From: Hymenobacter swuensis DY53 | GTDB taxonomy: Bacteria > Bacteroidota > Bacteroidia > Cytophagales > Hymenobacteraceae | Assembly: GCF_000576555.1 (NCBI RefSeq) | Contig: NZ_CP007145.1 | Coordinates: 3,038,001 to 3,102,000 of the forward strand | Length of the DNA: 64,000 bases | Reading direction: 5' to 3' | In this document: one piece after another, positions 51,968-59,894 of the stretch | Layout of the letters: every line of letters begins with the position of its first letter | Numbering within the stretch: position 1 is the stretch's first letter | The notes under the pieces: model-generated | What the model was told of the DNA's origin: nothing | The model's input: the letters and a program-made list of their open reading frames with translations, nothing else | The model's database searches: none | Made by a program: the position numbers and the translations under genes

Positions 51968-52504
51968 ATGATTCTCACCGATCAGCAGATTCTCGCCGAA
52001 ATAGAGCGGGGCACCATCCTCATTGAACCCTACGACCGGAGCTGCCTTGGCACCAACTCCTACGACGTACACCTGGGCCGCTACCTAGCCACCTACCGCG
52101 ACGCGGTGCTGGATGCGCGCAAGCATAATGAAATTGATGTATTTGAGATTCCCGAAGAAGGCTTCGTGCTGCAGCCCGGCACCCTGTACCTAGGCGTAAC
52201 CGACGAGTATACTGAAACTCACGCGCATGTGCCGTTCTTGGAAGGCAAGAGCAGCGTGGGCCGTCTGGGTATTGATATTCACGCCACAGCCGGCAAGGGT
52301 GACATTGGGTTCTGCAATACCTGGACGTTGGAAATCAGCGTTTCCATGCCGGTGCGGGTGTACTACAATATGCCCGTGGGCCAGCTTATCTACTTCACGG
52401 TGCAAGGCGACGTGGAGAACTTCTACAACCGCAAGCCCAACGCCAAGTACAACGAGCGCACCACTAAGCCGGTGGAATCCATGATGTGGAAAAACAAGTT
52501 CTAG
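51968..52504 (+). CDS. dcd: dCTP deaminase
   Basis: A 178-residue trimeric enzyme that deaminates dCTP to dUTP for dTMP synthesis. The conserved block HVPFLEGKSSVGRLGIDIH, then ATAGKGDIGFCNTWTLEISV, contains the catalytic Glu (in TLE) and nucleotide-binding residues. The N-terminal LIEPYDRSCLGTNSYDVHLG is also typical. The length is normal for the monofunctional family. The ATG sits 3 nt after the AT-rich repeat. Confidence 0.95.
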   Translation: MILTDQQILAEIERGTILIEPYDRSCLGTNSYDVHLGRYLATYRDAVLDARKHNEIDVFEIPEEGFVLQPGTLYLGVTDEYTETHAHVPFLEGKSSVGRLGIDIHATAGKGDIGFCNTWTLEISVSMPVRVYYNMPVGQLIYFTVQGDVENFYNRKPNAKYNERTTKPVESMMWKNKF

Positions 52505-52528
52505 CACTGTAATAGAGCCGGTTTCTGA

Positions 52529-52575
52529 ATGCTGTAACGCCGTTGTACCTACCGGGTGCGACGGCGTTATAGCAT
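52529..52575 (+). terminator. hairpin after dcd
   Basis: ATGCTGTAACGCCGT and ACGGCGTTATAGCAT form a 15-bp stem with one mismatch and a 17-nt loop. No T run follows, so the type is uncertain. Confidence 0.55.
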
Positions 52576-52715
52576 CCTGAAATCACCACATAGTCAAGGT
52601 TTTTGTGGCGGAAGTAAACTAGCTGGCATAGTTTTTCGTTAGAAAGCAACAGCCAGCGGTTTTCTGATGTGTTGAAAAGCTGCCGGTCCTTTCCTGAACC
52701 GAACTGCCTGATATC

Positions 52716-53237
52716 ATGACTAAGAAATTTGCCGCTGCGGCTGCTTTGCTCGTTGCTTCGCTCGGGGCCCACGCCCAGCAGAAGCCCACGCTGGCCCCGC
52801 AGGATAAAACCCAAGCCTCTCCCCGCCTCAATCCTTTCCAGGAGCATGCTCGCCAGCTTTCCGATCAGATGGCCCGTGACCTGCGTCTGAATGGCTACCA
52901 GAAAACTCGCTTGCAGGCCATCAATGAAGAGAAGCAGGCCAAAATCGTAGCTATCAACCAGAAAAACGCCGGTAATAGCAAGCTAATTAAGGAGCAGTGC
53001 GACGCGGTGTGCAAGGAGCGTGACAAAGAACTGCAAACTGTGCTCAGCACTGACCAGTACAGCAATTACTACGATTCGCGCCGCACGTACAACACGTTCA
53101 GCATGAGCTACGGCAGCAAAGCGGCCAACGCCATTTTCGTCAACTCGGTGCAGAACCCGCTGCCTGCCAGCAGCAACGGTTCTACCGTGGGTCCGGCTCG
53201 TTCCACGGCCGCTCCCGCCACCCGCACCCGCCAGTAA
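52716..53237 (+). CDS. hypothetical secreted protein
   Basis: A 173-residue protein with a Sec signal ending LGAHAQQ (about residue 22). The middle (about 40-115) is helical and charged (LSDQMARDLRLNGYQKTRLQ, YSNYYDSRRTYNTFSM) and reminds of periplasmic Spy/CpxP-like or DUF4890-type proteins, but the relation is weak. The C-terminus is Ser/Ala/Thr/Pro-rich and low in complexity. No function is assigned. A strong bidirectional terminator follows. Confidence 0.7.
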   Translation: MTKKFAAAAALLVASLGAHAQQKPTLAPQDKTQASPRLNPFQEHARQLSDQMARDLRLNGYQKTRLQAINEEKQAKIVAINQKNAGNSKLIKEQCDAVCKERDKELQTVLSTDQYSNYYDSRRTYNTFSMSYGSKAANAIFVNSVQNPLPASSNGSTVGPARSTAAPATRTRQ

Positions 53238-53252
53238 ACCCGATAGATTTTC

Positions 53253-53300
53253 ACAGAAAAGCCCCACCGGAAGTACTTCCGGCGGGGCTTTTCTGTGTTT
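53253..53300. terminator. bidirectional terminator
   Basis: ACAGAAAAGCCCC.CCGGAAG and CTTCCGG.GGGGCTTTTCTGT form a long stem with one mismatch, followed by T residues, between convergent genes ending at 53237 and 53325. Confidence 0.92.
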
Positions 53301-53324
53301 TCCAGGCAGTGTATAGCCGCCAGA

Positions 53325-53663
53325 TTAGCGCTGCTTGCTTTCTTCCTCCTCAATGTGGTCCATCAGTTCGCGGCAGAGGTTGCGCATTTTGGTGGCCATT
53401 ACCGAGTCGTTGGTGGCGGTGATAATGCTTTCGGCCATGGCGCCCATTGTATCCACGTAGAAACGCTTCATTTCGTCCACGGGCATTTCCTTGGTCCAGA
53501 GGTCGATTTTCATCGTACCCCGCTCGTCCCGGTCCCAGAGGGCAATGTTGATAGCCTTGGCAAAATGAATATCGGGGCCGGCATCGGTAGCCGTCCAGCT
53601 AATAGCCTCGGGTACTTTCTGGTCGTCGAGGGCAATGCTGAAGCGGATTTCAGACTTTTTCAT
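53325..53663 (-). CDS. gldC: gliding motility protein GldC
   Basis: A 112-residue small cytoplasmic protein of the GldC family, linked to gliding and type IX secretion in Bacteroidota. Residues EIRFSIALDDQKVPEAISWT and KAINIALWDRDERGTMKIDL match the family pattern, and KEMPVDEMKRFYVDTMGAMA follows. In other Bacteroidota it partners GldB. It stands alone here, 95 nt from the dnaN end on the same strand. Confidence 0.9.
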   Translation of the reverse strand: MKKSEIRFSIALDDQKVPEAISWTATDAGPDIHFAKAINIALWDRDERGTMKIDLWTKEMPVDEMKRFYVDTMGAMAESIITATNDSVMATKMRNLCRELMDHIEEEESKQR

Positions 53664-53758
53664 ACAAGTGAAAATGTGAGGAATGTACCGAATGTAAAAA
53701 TGTGCTGAGCGTGGCCTTAAACCACATTCAGCACATTTTCACACTCAGTGTATTCAGT

Positions 53759-54883
53759 TTAAACGTAGTTGTTGAGCATCACCGGCATCACCAGCATCAG
53801 GATGCTTTCGTTGTCGTCGGCGAGGGTAGGCATGAGCAGGCCGGCGCGGTTGGGCGTGCTCAGTTCCAGAGTAATTTCCTCGGAGTCGATGTTGCTGAGC
53901 ATTTCCTGCAGGAACTTGGCGTTGAAGCCGATTTCCATGTCCTCGCCGTCGTACTGGCAGGCCAGCTTTTCGTTGGCTTCGTTCGAGAAGTCGAGGTCTT
54001 CGGCCGAAACCGTCAGTTCCGAACCGGCCAGGCGCAGGCGTACCTGATGGGTGGTTTTGTTGGAGTAGATGCTGATGCGCTTCACCGAGTTCAGGATTTC
54101 CTGACGGCTGATAATGAGCTTATTGGGGTTGCTAACCGGAATTACGTTCTCGTAATCGGGGTAGCGCTCATCAATCAGGCGGCACACGAGGCGCATCTGG
54201 TTGAAGGAGAAGAAGGCGTTAGAGCTGTTGAACTCCATGCGTACGGTAGTGGCCTCGGAGGGCAACGCGCCCTTCAGCAGGTTGAAGGCCTTACGCGGAA
54301 TGATGATGTTCGAGGTCTGGCCCGCGCCCACGTCGGAGCGGCGGTAGCGTAGCAGGCGGTGCCCGTCGGTGGCCACAAAGGTTACCTGGTTATCGGCCAG
54401 CTGCACCAGAATGCCGGTCATGGCGGGGCGCAACTCGTCGGTGCTCACCGCGAAGATGGTTTTGTTGATGGCCCGGGCCAGGGAAGTAGAAGGAATTTCT
54501 ACCGGAGCCGAACCTTTTACCACCGGCACGCGGGGAAAATCGGTGGCATTTTCGCCGGCCAGTTTGTAGCGCCCGTTGCTGCTGGCAATTTCGATGGTGT
54601 AGGTTTCCTCGTCCAGGGTGAAGGTCACGGGCTGGTCGGGCAGGTTCTTAAGCGTGTCGAGCAGGATGCGGGCGGGCGCGGCAATGCGGCCACTTTCGCG
54701 GGCCTCTACCGGCAGCTCGGTCATCATGCTGGTCTCCAGGTCGGAGGCGGTAATCGTCAGCTTGCCGTCCTCAATTTCGAAGAGGAAGTTCTCCAGAATG
54801 GGCACCACGGGGTTGTTCGTAACCACGCCGTTGATGCTCTGAAGCTGCTTGAGCAGGGCGGAAGACGAGACGATAAATTTCAT
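53759..54883 (-). CDS. dnaN: DNA polymerase III beta subunit (sliding clamp)
   Basis: The 374-residue ring-forming processivity clamp of DNA polymerase III. It starts MKFIVSSSALLKQLQSINGV, has PVEARESGRIAAPARILLDT and FVATDGHRLLRYRR (the conserved TDGHRL), and ends with LMPTLADDNESILMLVMPVM. The frame is open to 54976, but ATG 54883 gives the family start and a TATCTTTG box lies 36 nt upstream (54920-54927). No dnaA or recF is next to it. Confidence 0.97.
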   Translation of the reverse strand: MKFIVSSSALLKQLQSINGVVTNNPVVPILENFLFEIEDGKLTITASDLETSMMTELPVEARESGRIAAPARILLDTLKNLPDQPVTFTLDEETYTIEIASSNGRYKLAGENATDFPRVPVVKGSAPVEIPSTSLARAINKTIFAVSTDELRPAMTGILVQLADNQVTFVATDGHRLLRYRRSDVGAGQTSNIIIPRKAFNLLKGALPSEATTVRMEFNSSNAFFSFNQMRLVCRLIDERYPDYENVIPVSNPNKLIISRQEILNSVKRISIYSNKTTHQVRLRLAGSELTVSAEDLDFSNEANEKLACQYDGEDMEIGFNAKFLQEMLSNIDSEEITLELSTPNRAGLLMPTLADDNESILMLVMPVMLNNYV

Positions 54884-54919
54884 ATGGAAGAGTCGTTTCG
54901 GGCTTGGTTGGGTAGAGGG

Positions 54920-54927
54920 CAAAGATA
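54920..54927 (-). promoter_or_regulatory. Bacteroidota -7 box upstream of dnaN
   Basis: TATCTTTG on the minus strand, 36 nt before the dnaN ATG. Confidence 0.65.
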
Positions 54928-55019
54928 CGGAACGGGCAGCGGGTTTTCTAACGGCCACCGGGCCCGATTTGGCCATTAAGCCCCATGCACCATCGGGGAT
55001 TTCGCCGGGGCCGGGCTCT

Positions 55020-56735
55020 TCAGCGCTTCAGGTAAACGGTGAACTTGGAGCCCACGCCTTCCGTGCTCTTCACTTCAATGCGGCCCCCGGCATTTTCTAC
55101 CATCTTCTTCACCATGTACAGGCCGATGCCACTACCCTCCACATGGTCATGGAAGCGCTGGAACATGGTGAAGAGCTTGGGCTGGAAGGCCTCCCGGATG
55201 CCCAAGCCATTGTCCTGCACCGTCAGTACCACATCTTCATCGTGACTTTGGCACTGGATAACGATATGCGTCAACCGATCCGGAGAGCGGTATTTGAGGG
55301 CATTGCTCAGCAGGTTGTAGAGGATGCTGCGCATATTCTTTTCCGAAAACGACACCGTTGGGCAGGCGTCTACGGTAACCTGCACCTGACCGGCAGCCTC
55401 CGCCAGCAGCGACGCCAGATCCAGGCTGATTTCCTGAATAACCGTTGCCAGATCCACCACGGCCACGGGCTGGTCGTTTTCCTTCTGCAGCTTGGTTACC
55501 TCCGTCAGGTGCTCAATGGTGCGCTTGAAGCGGTCCACTGACTCCTGCATCATCCCAAGCAACAGGGGCACCTGTCCGCTAGCCAAAGGTACATCTGTCA
55601 GCTCCGGCAGCAGCGCGTGTAGCAGCCCTTCAATGTTGTTGATGGGGGCTTTGAGGTCGTGGGAGGCGGTGTAAATGAAGTTATCCAGATCAACGTTAGC
55701 GCGGGTGAGGCGCTCATTGTTTTCCTGAAGCTGCCGCTGAGCCTGATCAATGCGCTCCTGGGCCAGCTTGTGCTCGTGCATATCCGTATAGGTGCCAATC
55801 CACTGGATGATGTCGCCTTGCTCATTGCGCGAAGGCAATGCCCGGCCCAGCATCCAGCGGTACTCACCGCCCCGGTTCAGCAGCCGGCATTCCATTTCCA
55901 GCGCGTGCCCCGTGCGCAGGCTGTTCTGCCAGCGGGCCGAAGCAGCGGCCAAATCATCGGGGTGCATGCGCGCATTCAGCTGGCGGCTTATTTCCTCCGG
56001 GTTGTTGCAGCCGGCATAATAAAACCACTGCTGATTAAGGTAGGTGATATGGCCCGCAGGATCCGCCGTCCAGGCAATCTGCGGAATACCTTCCAGCATT
56101 CGGGTGGCTTCTGCGGCCGCCTTCGTAATGGCGGAATGCTCGGCTTCCTGCTGTTTCAGTTCGTTGCTTTTGCGCATCAGCAGCACGTTCTGCTTTTCCA
56201 CCTGTGCCTGAATGTGCCGTATTTCTTCCTGCGCCGAAACATCCGTAAGAATAACCGCAAGTACCGGCACCTCATTGAACGACAGCACGTTCATGGAGAA
56301 CAAAAGCGGCTTGAGCACACCTTCCCTGTTCAGCAGCGGCATTTCCCCTTTGCTCTTGCTGCTCCATCCCGTTTCAAACAGCAACTGCCAGTAGCGGCCG
56401 AATTCCTTCGGAACAAACCGCTCGAATGAGCTGCCGATGACCTCGTGCAGTTGCATGCCCAGCAGGCTCGCCAGGCAGGCATTGCCGTAGAGAATGGTCG
56501 CGTCCTGGCTCAAGAGCAGGGCTCCTTCGTTCATCTGCTCAATGAGGGTCCGGTACCCCTGATCGGCACTCTGAAGGGTAAAAATGCGTGGGCCTTCAGC
56601 ACTTTGCACAGCCAGCGCATCCACGGCTCCAGTCCGGATAGCGGTAATCAACTCTTCGGCTTCCAGCAGCTGATGGCGCAGCTCCTCGTTTTCACGCGCC
56701 AGCTCAGCGGCTCGTCGTTGCTGGGCCTCACTCAT
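55020..56735 (-). CDS. PAS-domain sensor histidine kinase of the kai operon
   Basis: A 571-residue kinase without membrane helices, so cytoplasmic. An N-terminal coiled coil (1-30) with ELITAIRTGAVDALAV leads into PAS1 (about 60-165), a second coil (170-205) and PAS2/PAC (about 210-325, IPQIAWTADPAGHITYLNQQ, WIGTYTDMHEHK). The HisKA domain has His359 (ASHDLKAPINNIEGL), and the HATPase has the N box (LYNLLSNALKYRSP), QDNGLGI and GSGIGLYMVKKMVENAGG. Its ATG overlaps the stop of the second kaiB (ATGA). It has no receiver domain, and no response regulator is in the window. It may read the KaiC state, as SasA does. Confidence 0.93.
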   Translation of the reverse strand: MSEAQQRRAAELARENEELRHQLLEAEELITAIRTGAVDALAVQSAEGPRIFTLQSADQGYRTLIEQMNEGALLLSQDATILYGNACLASLLGMQLHEVIGSSFERFVPKEFGRYWQLLFETGWSSKSKGEMPLLNREGVLKPLLFSMNVLSFNEVPVLAVILTDVSAQEEIRHIQAQVEKQNVLLMRKSNELKQQEAEHSAITKAAAEATRMLEGIPQIAWTADPAGHITYLNQQWFYYAGCNNPEEISRQLNARMHPDDLAAASARWQNSLRTGHALEMECRLLNRGGEYRWMLGRALPSRNEQGDIIQWIGTYTDMHEHKLAQERIDQAQRQLQENNERLTRANVDLDNFIYTASHDLKAPINNIEGLLHALLPELTDVPLASGQVPLLLGMMQESVDRFKRTIEHLTEVTKLQKENDQPVAVVDLATVIQEISLDLASLLAEAAGQVQVTVDACPTVSFSEKNMRSILYNLLSNALKYRSPDRLTHIVIQCQSHDEDVVLTVQDNGLGIREAFQPKLFTMFQRFHDHVEGSGIGLYMVKKMVENAGGRIEVKSTEGVGSKFTVYLKR

Positions 56736-57058
56736 GGCTGGCTGTTCGAGTCAAAATTTACCGGCAACCCCAGGGCGGCCAGTACCTTGTCCTGTTCTGA
56801 CAGGTCGCCGACCAGCCGGCGTACCGGCAGAGGCAGCACCTTAACCAGCGTGGGCGAAGCAATGATCTGCTCCCGACTGGCCAGCTCCGGTTGCTGGTAG
56901 ATATCTACAATCAGCAGCTCGTAGCGGCCTTCCAGGTAGCGGGCGCAAATAGTTTTGATGTTCTGCACCGCGCGGGTTGAGTTAGGCGTAGCACCGGTAA
57001 TATACAGGCGAAGCACATACGCAGGCTCTGCCCCCTCTCCTGGATTTTCGGCTTCCAT
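56732..57058 (-). CDS. kaiB: KaiB-family clock protein, second copy
   Basis: A 108-residue thioredoxin-like KaiB protein. AYVLRLYITGATPNSTRAVQ, GRYELLIVDIYQQPELASRE and SPTLVKVLPLPVRRLVGDLS are the family blocks. It overlaps the kinase gene by 4 nt and starts 10 nt after the first kaiB. ATG 57058 is used; an open frame extends to 57232 but only as read-through of the other kaiB gene in another frame. KaiB changes fold and binds phosphorylated KaiC in cyanobacteria; here this is only inferred. Confidence 0.93.
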   Translation of the reverse strand: MEAENPGEGAEPAYVLRLYITGATPNSTRAVQNIKTICARYLEGRYELLIVDIYQQPELASREQIIASPTLVKVLPLPVRRLVGDLSEQDKVLAALGLPVNFDSNSQP

Positions 57059-57068
57059 CGGGCCGGGC

Positions 57069-57392
57069 TTATGACTGCTCAAACGTCCGGATATCGAGGC
57101 CCACGAGTACCCGCTCCTGGTTCGACAAGTCGCCGATGATCTTGCGGATGGGCACCGGCACTTTGCGCACCAGCGTGGGAATAGCCAGAATCTGGTCACC
57201 CTCGGCCAGTTGCGGATGCAGCAGCAAGTCAATAACTTCCAGCTTATAGCGGCCTTTCAGGTGCTCTTCGCAGTATTTCTTCAGGTTGGCCAGCGCCGTT
57301 ACGGACTTCACCGTCTGACCAGCCACGTACAAGCGCAGTTCCCAGGTTTCAGCGGCTGCAGGAGCCGACAGGTTGGCAAGGGTAGTTTCCAT
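57069..57392 (-). CDS. kaiB: KaiB-family clock protein, first copy
   Basis: A 107-residue KaiB protein. [40 protein letters not shown] and [20 protein letters not shown] are the standard KaiB blocks. It starts 7 nt after the kaiC stop, so it is surely co-transcribed. It is related to but clearly diverged from the second copy. ATG 57392 is chosen because sequence further upstream lies within kaiC. Confidence 0.95.
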   Translation of the reverse strand: METTLANLSAPAAAETWELRLYVAGQTVKSVTALANLKKYCEEHLKGRYKLEVIDLLLHPQLAEGDQILAIPTLVRKVPVPIRKIIGDLSNQERVLVGLDIRTFEQS

Positions 57393-57399
57393 AAGGATG

Positions 57400-59133
57400 T
57401 TACGCGTGAGGAGGAGAAGTGGCCGAGGTGGCACCATTGGAGGCCGCAATTTGCTGCCGGTTGGTAGTGCGGGTTTGCTGACGGAGGAGTTCTTCCTGGT
57501 TGATCTGGCGCAACTCCTCCTCCACCGATTCAAACTCGGTGCGCAGGTTGGTAATGGTTGCCTCCAGCACCCGGCGCTTACGCTCGATTTCCCGGTCTTT
57601 ACGCTCTAACTCCTGACGGGCAGCCAGGGCCAGGGTTTCTTCCTGCAGCTGCTGGGTGAGCCGGCTGGCCCCCGTAACAATGCCCGTTGGCCCCACCACC
57701 ACGTCCAGGAGGCAGATTCCGTTATCCGTGACAATAAACTCCCGCACTTGGTTGGAGTGGCTCATGCCCCGGGATTTGAGGATGCTGATACCCCGGTTCC
57801 GCTCCCCGATGCCTTCCAGGTCGCGCACACTGAGCCAAGTGTCCACCAATGAGGAAACACCCTCCTCAGTCATTTCCTGCTGCACGTTCCGACCGCTGAT
57901 GAGGGACGTGAACAGCGCCGTGACGTTGTGGACTTTCAAAAAGTCGATGAGGCGGGTGAGCATGCTCCGCACTTCGGCAATGTTGCCCACCGTAATCAGG
58001 TTGCTGATGGGGTCGATGACAACGGCCGCCGGCTTTTGCTCGGTAATGAGCTTGTGCAGCGTGACCAGGTGCTTTTCCAGTCCGTTCAGCGTCGGCCGCG
58101 ACGATTCGATGTACAACAACCCTTGCTGCTGATACGGCTCCAGATCAAGCCCCACGGAACGCATGTTGCGCACCAGCTGTCGGGGCGACTCCTCAAAGGC
58201 GAAGAACAGGCACCTCTTCCCCTGACGGCAGATGGCGGCGGCAAAAGCAGCCGCCAGCGTGGTTTTGGCCGTGCCCGCCGTGCCGGTAATCAGTACGCTG
58301 CTGCCCTGGAAGAAGCCGCGCCGCCCGAACATATCATCCAGGGCCGGCACGCCGGAGGACACGATTTCATCGGATACCTCGTGGGCCAGCTTCAGGGAAG
58401 TGACGGGTACCACCGAAATGCCGTCCTCGGTGATGAGGTAGGGGTATTCATTGGTGCCGTGGGTGCTACCGCGGTACTTCACGATGCGCAGCCGACGGGT
58501 GGTAATCTGGTCAATCACGCGGTTATCCAGCAGAATCACGCAGTCCGACACGTATTCTTCCAGGCCCTGGCGGGTGAGGGAACCTTCGCCCCGTTCGGCC
58601 GTGATGATGGTGGTTACACCTTTGTCCTTGAGCCAGCGGAACAGCCGGCGGATTTCGGAGCGTAGCACGGCCTGATTCGGAAAGCCCGAGAACAGGGCCT
58701 CAATAGTATCGAACACCACGCGCTTGGCCCCAATGGAGTCAATGGCGTAGCCTAACCGGATAAACAGGCCTTCCAGATCGTACTCGCCGGTTTCCTCAAT
58801 TTCGGAGCGGTCAACGTGGACATGGTCGAGCTTGAGCTTGCCAGCGGCCTGCAACGCTTTGAGGTCGAAGCCCAGAGACGTGACGTTGGCTGCCAGTTCG
58901 TCAGCGGTTTCCTCGAAGGCCATCAGTACGCCGGGCTCGTCGTGGTTAAGGATGCCGCGCACCAGAAACTCCACGCCCATGAGGGTTTTGCCGCAGCCCG
59001 CGCTGCCGCAGACCAGCGTGGGACGACCCAAGGGCAGTCCTCCTTCGGTAATTTCATCCAGCCCATCAATGCCCGTGGGAGCCTTGGGTAACTGGGGGCG
59101 CGCAGCGGCCGAAGAAGCTATTATATCCTGCAT
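57400..59133 (-). CDS. kaiC: KaiC-family double RecA-like ATPase
   Basis: A 577-residue protein. CI domain: Walker [10 protein letters not shown] (42-50) and the paired Glu in [10 protein letters not shown] (74-75). CII domain: Walker [10 protein letters not shown] (284-292) and the paired Glu in [10 protein letters not shown] (314-315). The site equal to Ser431/Thr432 of Synechococcus KaiC is Ser427-Ser428 in [10 protein letters not shown]. After CII, about 85 residues (from 491) form a charged coiled coil ([20 protein letters not shown]) that makes it longer than the 519-residue cyanobacterial protein. It heads a kaiC-kaiB-kaiB-kinase operon; no kaiA is present. A TATCTTTG box is 19 nt upstream. 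Confidence 0.95.
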   Translation of the reverse strand: MQDIIASSAAARPQLPKAPTGIDGLDEITEGGLPLGRPTLVCGSAGCGKTLMGVEFLVRGILNHDEPGVLMAFEETADELAANVTSLGFDLKALQAAGKLKLDHVHVDRSEIEETGEYDLEGLFIRLGYAIDSIGAKRVVFDTIEALFSGFPNQAVLRSEIRRLFRWLKDKGVTTIITAERGEGSLTRQGLEEYVSDCVILLDNRVIDQITTRRLRIVKYRGSTHGTNEYPYLITEDGISVVPVTSLKLAHEVSDEIVSSGVPALDDMFGRRGFFQGSSVLITGTAGTAKTTLAAAFAAAICRQGKRCLFFAFEESPRQLVRNMRSVGLDLEPYQQQGLLYIESSRPTLNGLEKHLVTLHKLITEQKPAAVVIDPISNLITVGNIAEVRSMLTRLIDFLKVHNVTALFTSLISGRNVQQEMTEEGVSSLVDTWLSVRDLEGIGERNRGISILKSRGMSHSNQVREFIVTDNGICLLDVVVGPTGIVTGASRLTQQLQEETLALAARQELERKDREIERKRRVLEATITNLRTEFESVEEELRQINQEELLRQQTRTTNRQQIAASNGATSATSPPHA

Positions 59134-59152
59134 ATATTACTAGAGTTTCCTT

Positions 59153-59160
59153 CAAAGATA
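59153..59160 (-). promoter_or_regulatory. Bacteroidota -7 box upstream of kaiC
   Basis: TATCTTTG on the minus strand, 19 nt before the kaiC ATG. Confidence 0.65.
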
Positions 59161-59362
59161 CGCATTCAGGCAGCAGCAGTTCGGCCCGCGGGTTCCTGCA
59201 CAGAATGGCCGGAGTAGATACTGTGTGTAGGGTTTCGGGGCCGTTTCTGCCTCATGATGGCCGGCACCAAGCCCAACGGCTGCGGCAGTAATTGCGCCGG
59301 TAGGTAGCAGCAGGCTGCCCGCTACGAGGTGCGCCTGACAGCAGTACCAGCCCTGCGGGTCT

Positions 59363-59550
59363 ATGCCCATTCGCTTCCAGAAGGAAGCCGAAGACACGCT
59401 GCAAACCAACGGCTGCATAGGTTCCTAACGGAGGCTGCAAGCCCGACTCACCGGCCCGGAGCGCAAAGCCGATCTGTTGCAGGATTTACTGCCGACGCTG
59501 CCGCTGGGTGATTGGTTCCGTCCGACAGGCGGCAGCCTGTCAGGCCGGTT
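59363..59550 (+). pseudogene. possible gene remnant with in-frame stop
   Basis: The frame from ATG 59363 reads MPIRFQKEAEDTLQTNGC, meets a TAA at 59426-59428, then continues with RRLQARLTGPERKADLL and QDLLPTLPLGDWFRPTGG. The wording looks protein-like on both sides of the stop, but I do not recognise it. It may equally be chance. Confidence 0.25.
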
Positions 59551-59603
59551 GCCGGACGGGCCAGCCGCACCGTTATAGTCGTTCGGGGGGTAGCTAACGG
59601 CAA

Positions 59604-59634
59604 CCGGTCCGACGGCTGCCAGCCGCCGGACCGG
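59604..59634. repeat. REP-like GC-rich palindrome, copy 3
   Basis: CCGGTCCGACGGCTGCCAGC followed by CGCCGGACCGG. Arms CCGGTCCG/CGGACCGG pair perfectly. It lies just beyond the stop of the frameshifted ORF. Confidence 0.7.
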
Positions 59635-59648
59635 TGCCATGCGGGCAT

Positions 59649-59892
59649 TCATAGCAGCCGAAGGACGCTGCTGTAAAGCACCCATACCACCATCAACAGA
59701 ATAGGCACTATCAGCACTACGATGACCGCATTCAACAGAAGCACCTGCCCCAGCTCCACCTCGCTGCTGCTGCGGTAACGGATATACAAAGCTAAGGGGC
59801 GTGAACAACAACCAATGCAACAGCCCTTTAAACAACACTTCGAAGATAAAATCGAACCAGACCTGAGTCAATGCGTGACTACGCAGTGGCAC
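59649..59892 (-). pseudogene. small membrane protein with apparent frameshift
   Basis: Starting at GTG 59892, 2 nt after the gldG stop, one frame reads a hydrophobic protein (VWFDFIFEVLFKGLLHWLLF). At about 59780-59792 the protein-like reading moves to another frame (LALYIRYRSSSEVELGQ, then LLLNAVIVVLIVPILLMVVW, VLYSSVLRLL) and stops at 59649. Joined, they would give a protein of about 80 residues with two membrane helices. It is either a real frameshift mutation or a single-base sequence error. The family is unknown. Confidence 0.5.
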
Positions 59893-59894
59893 CC

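Larger units (their letters stand above)
59134..59648. other. intergenic region with decayed-looking sequence
   Basis: About 515 nt between the kaiC promoter and a frameshifted ORF. It holds the kaiC promoter box (59153-59160), a possible remnant reading frame (59363-59550) and the third REP-like palindrome (59604-59634). A minus ORF of 88 codons ends at 59152 but overlaps the promoter and has no family character. Confidence 0.5.

Noticed and set aside
59152..59418. Minus-strand ORF of 88 codons just upstream of kaiC
   Set aside because: It overlaps the kaiC promoter box and has no clear start signal or family character.
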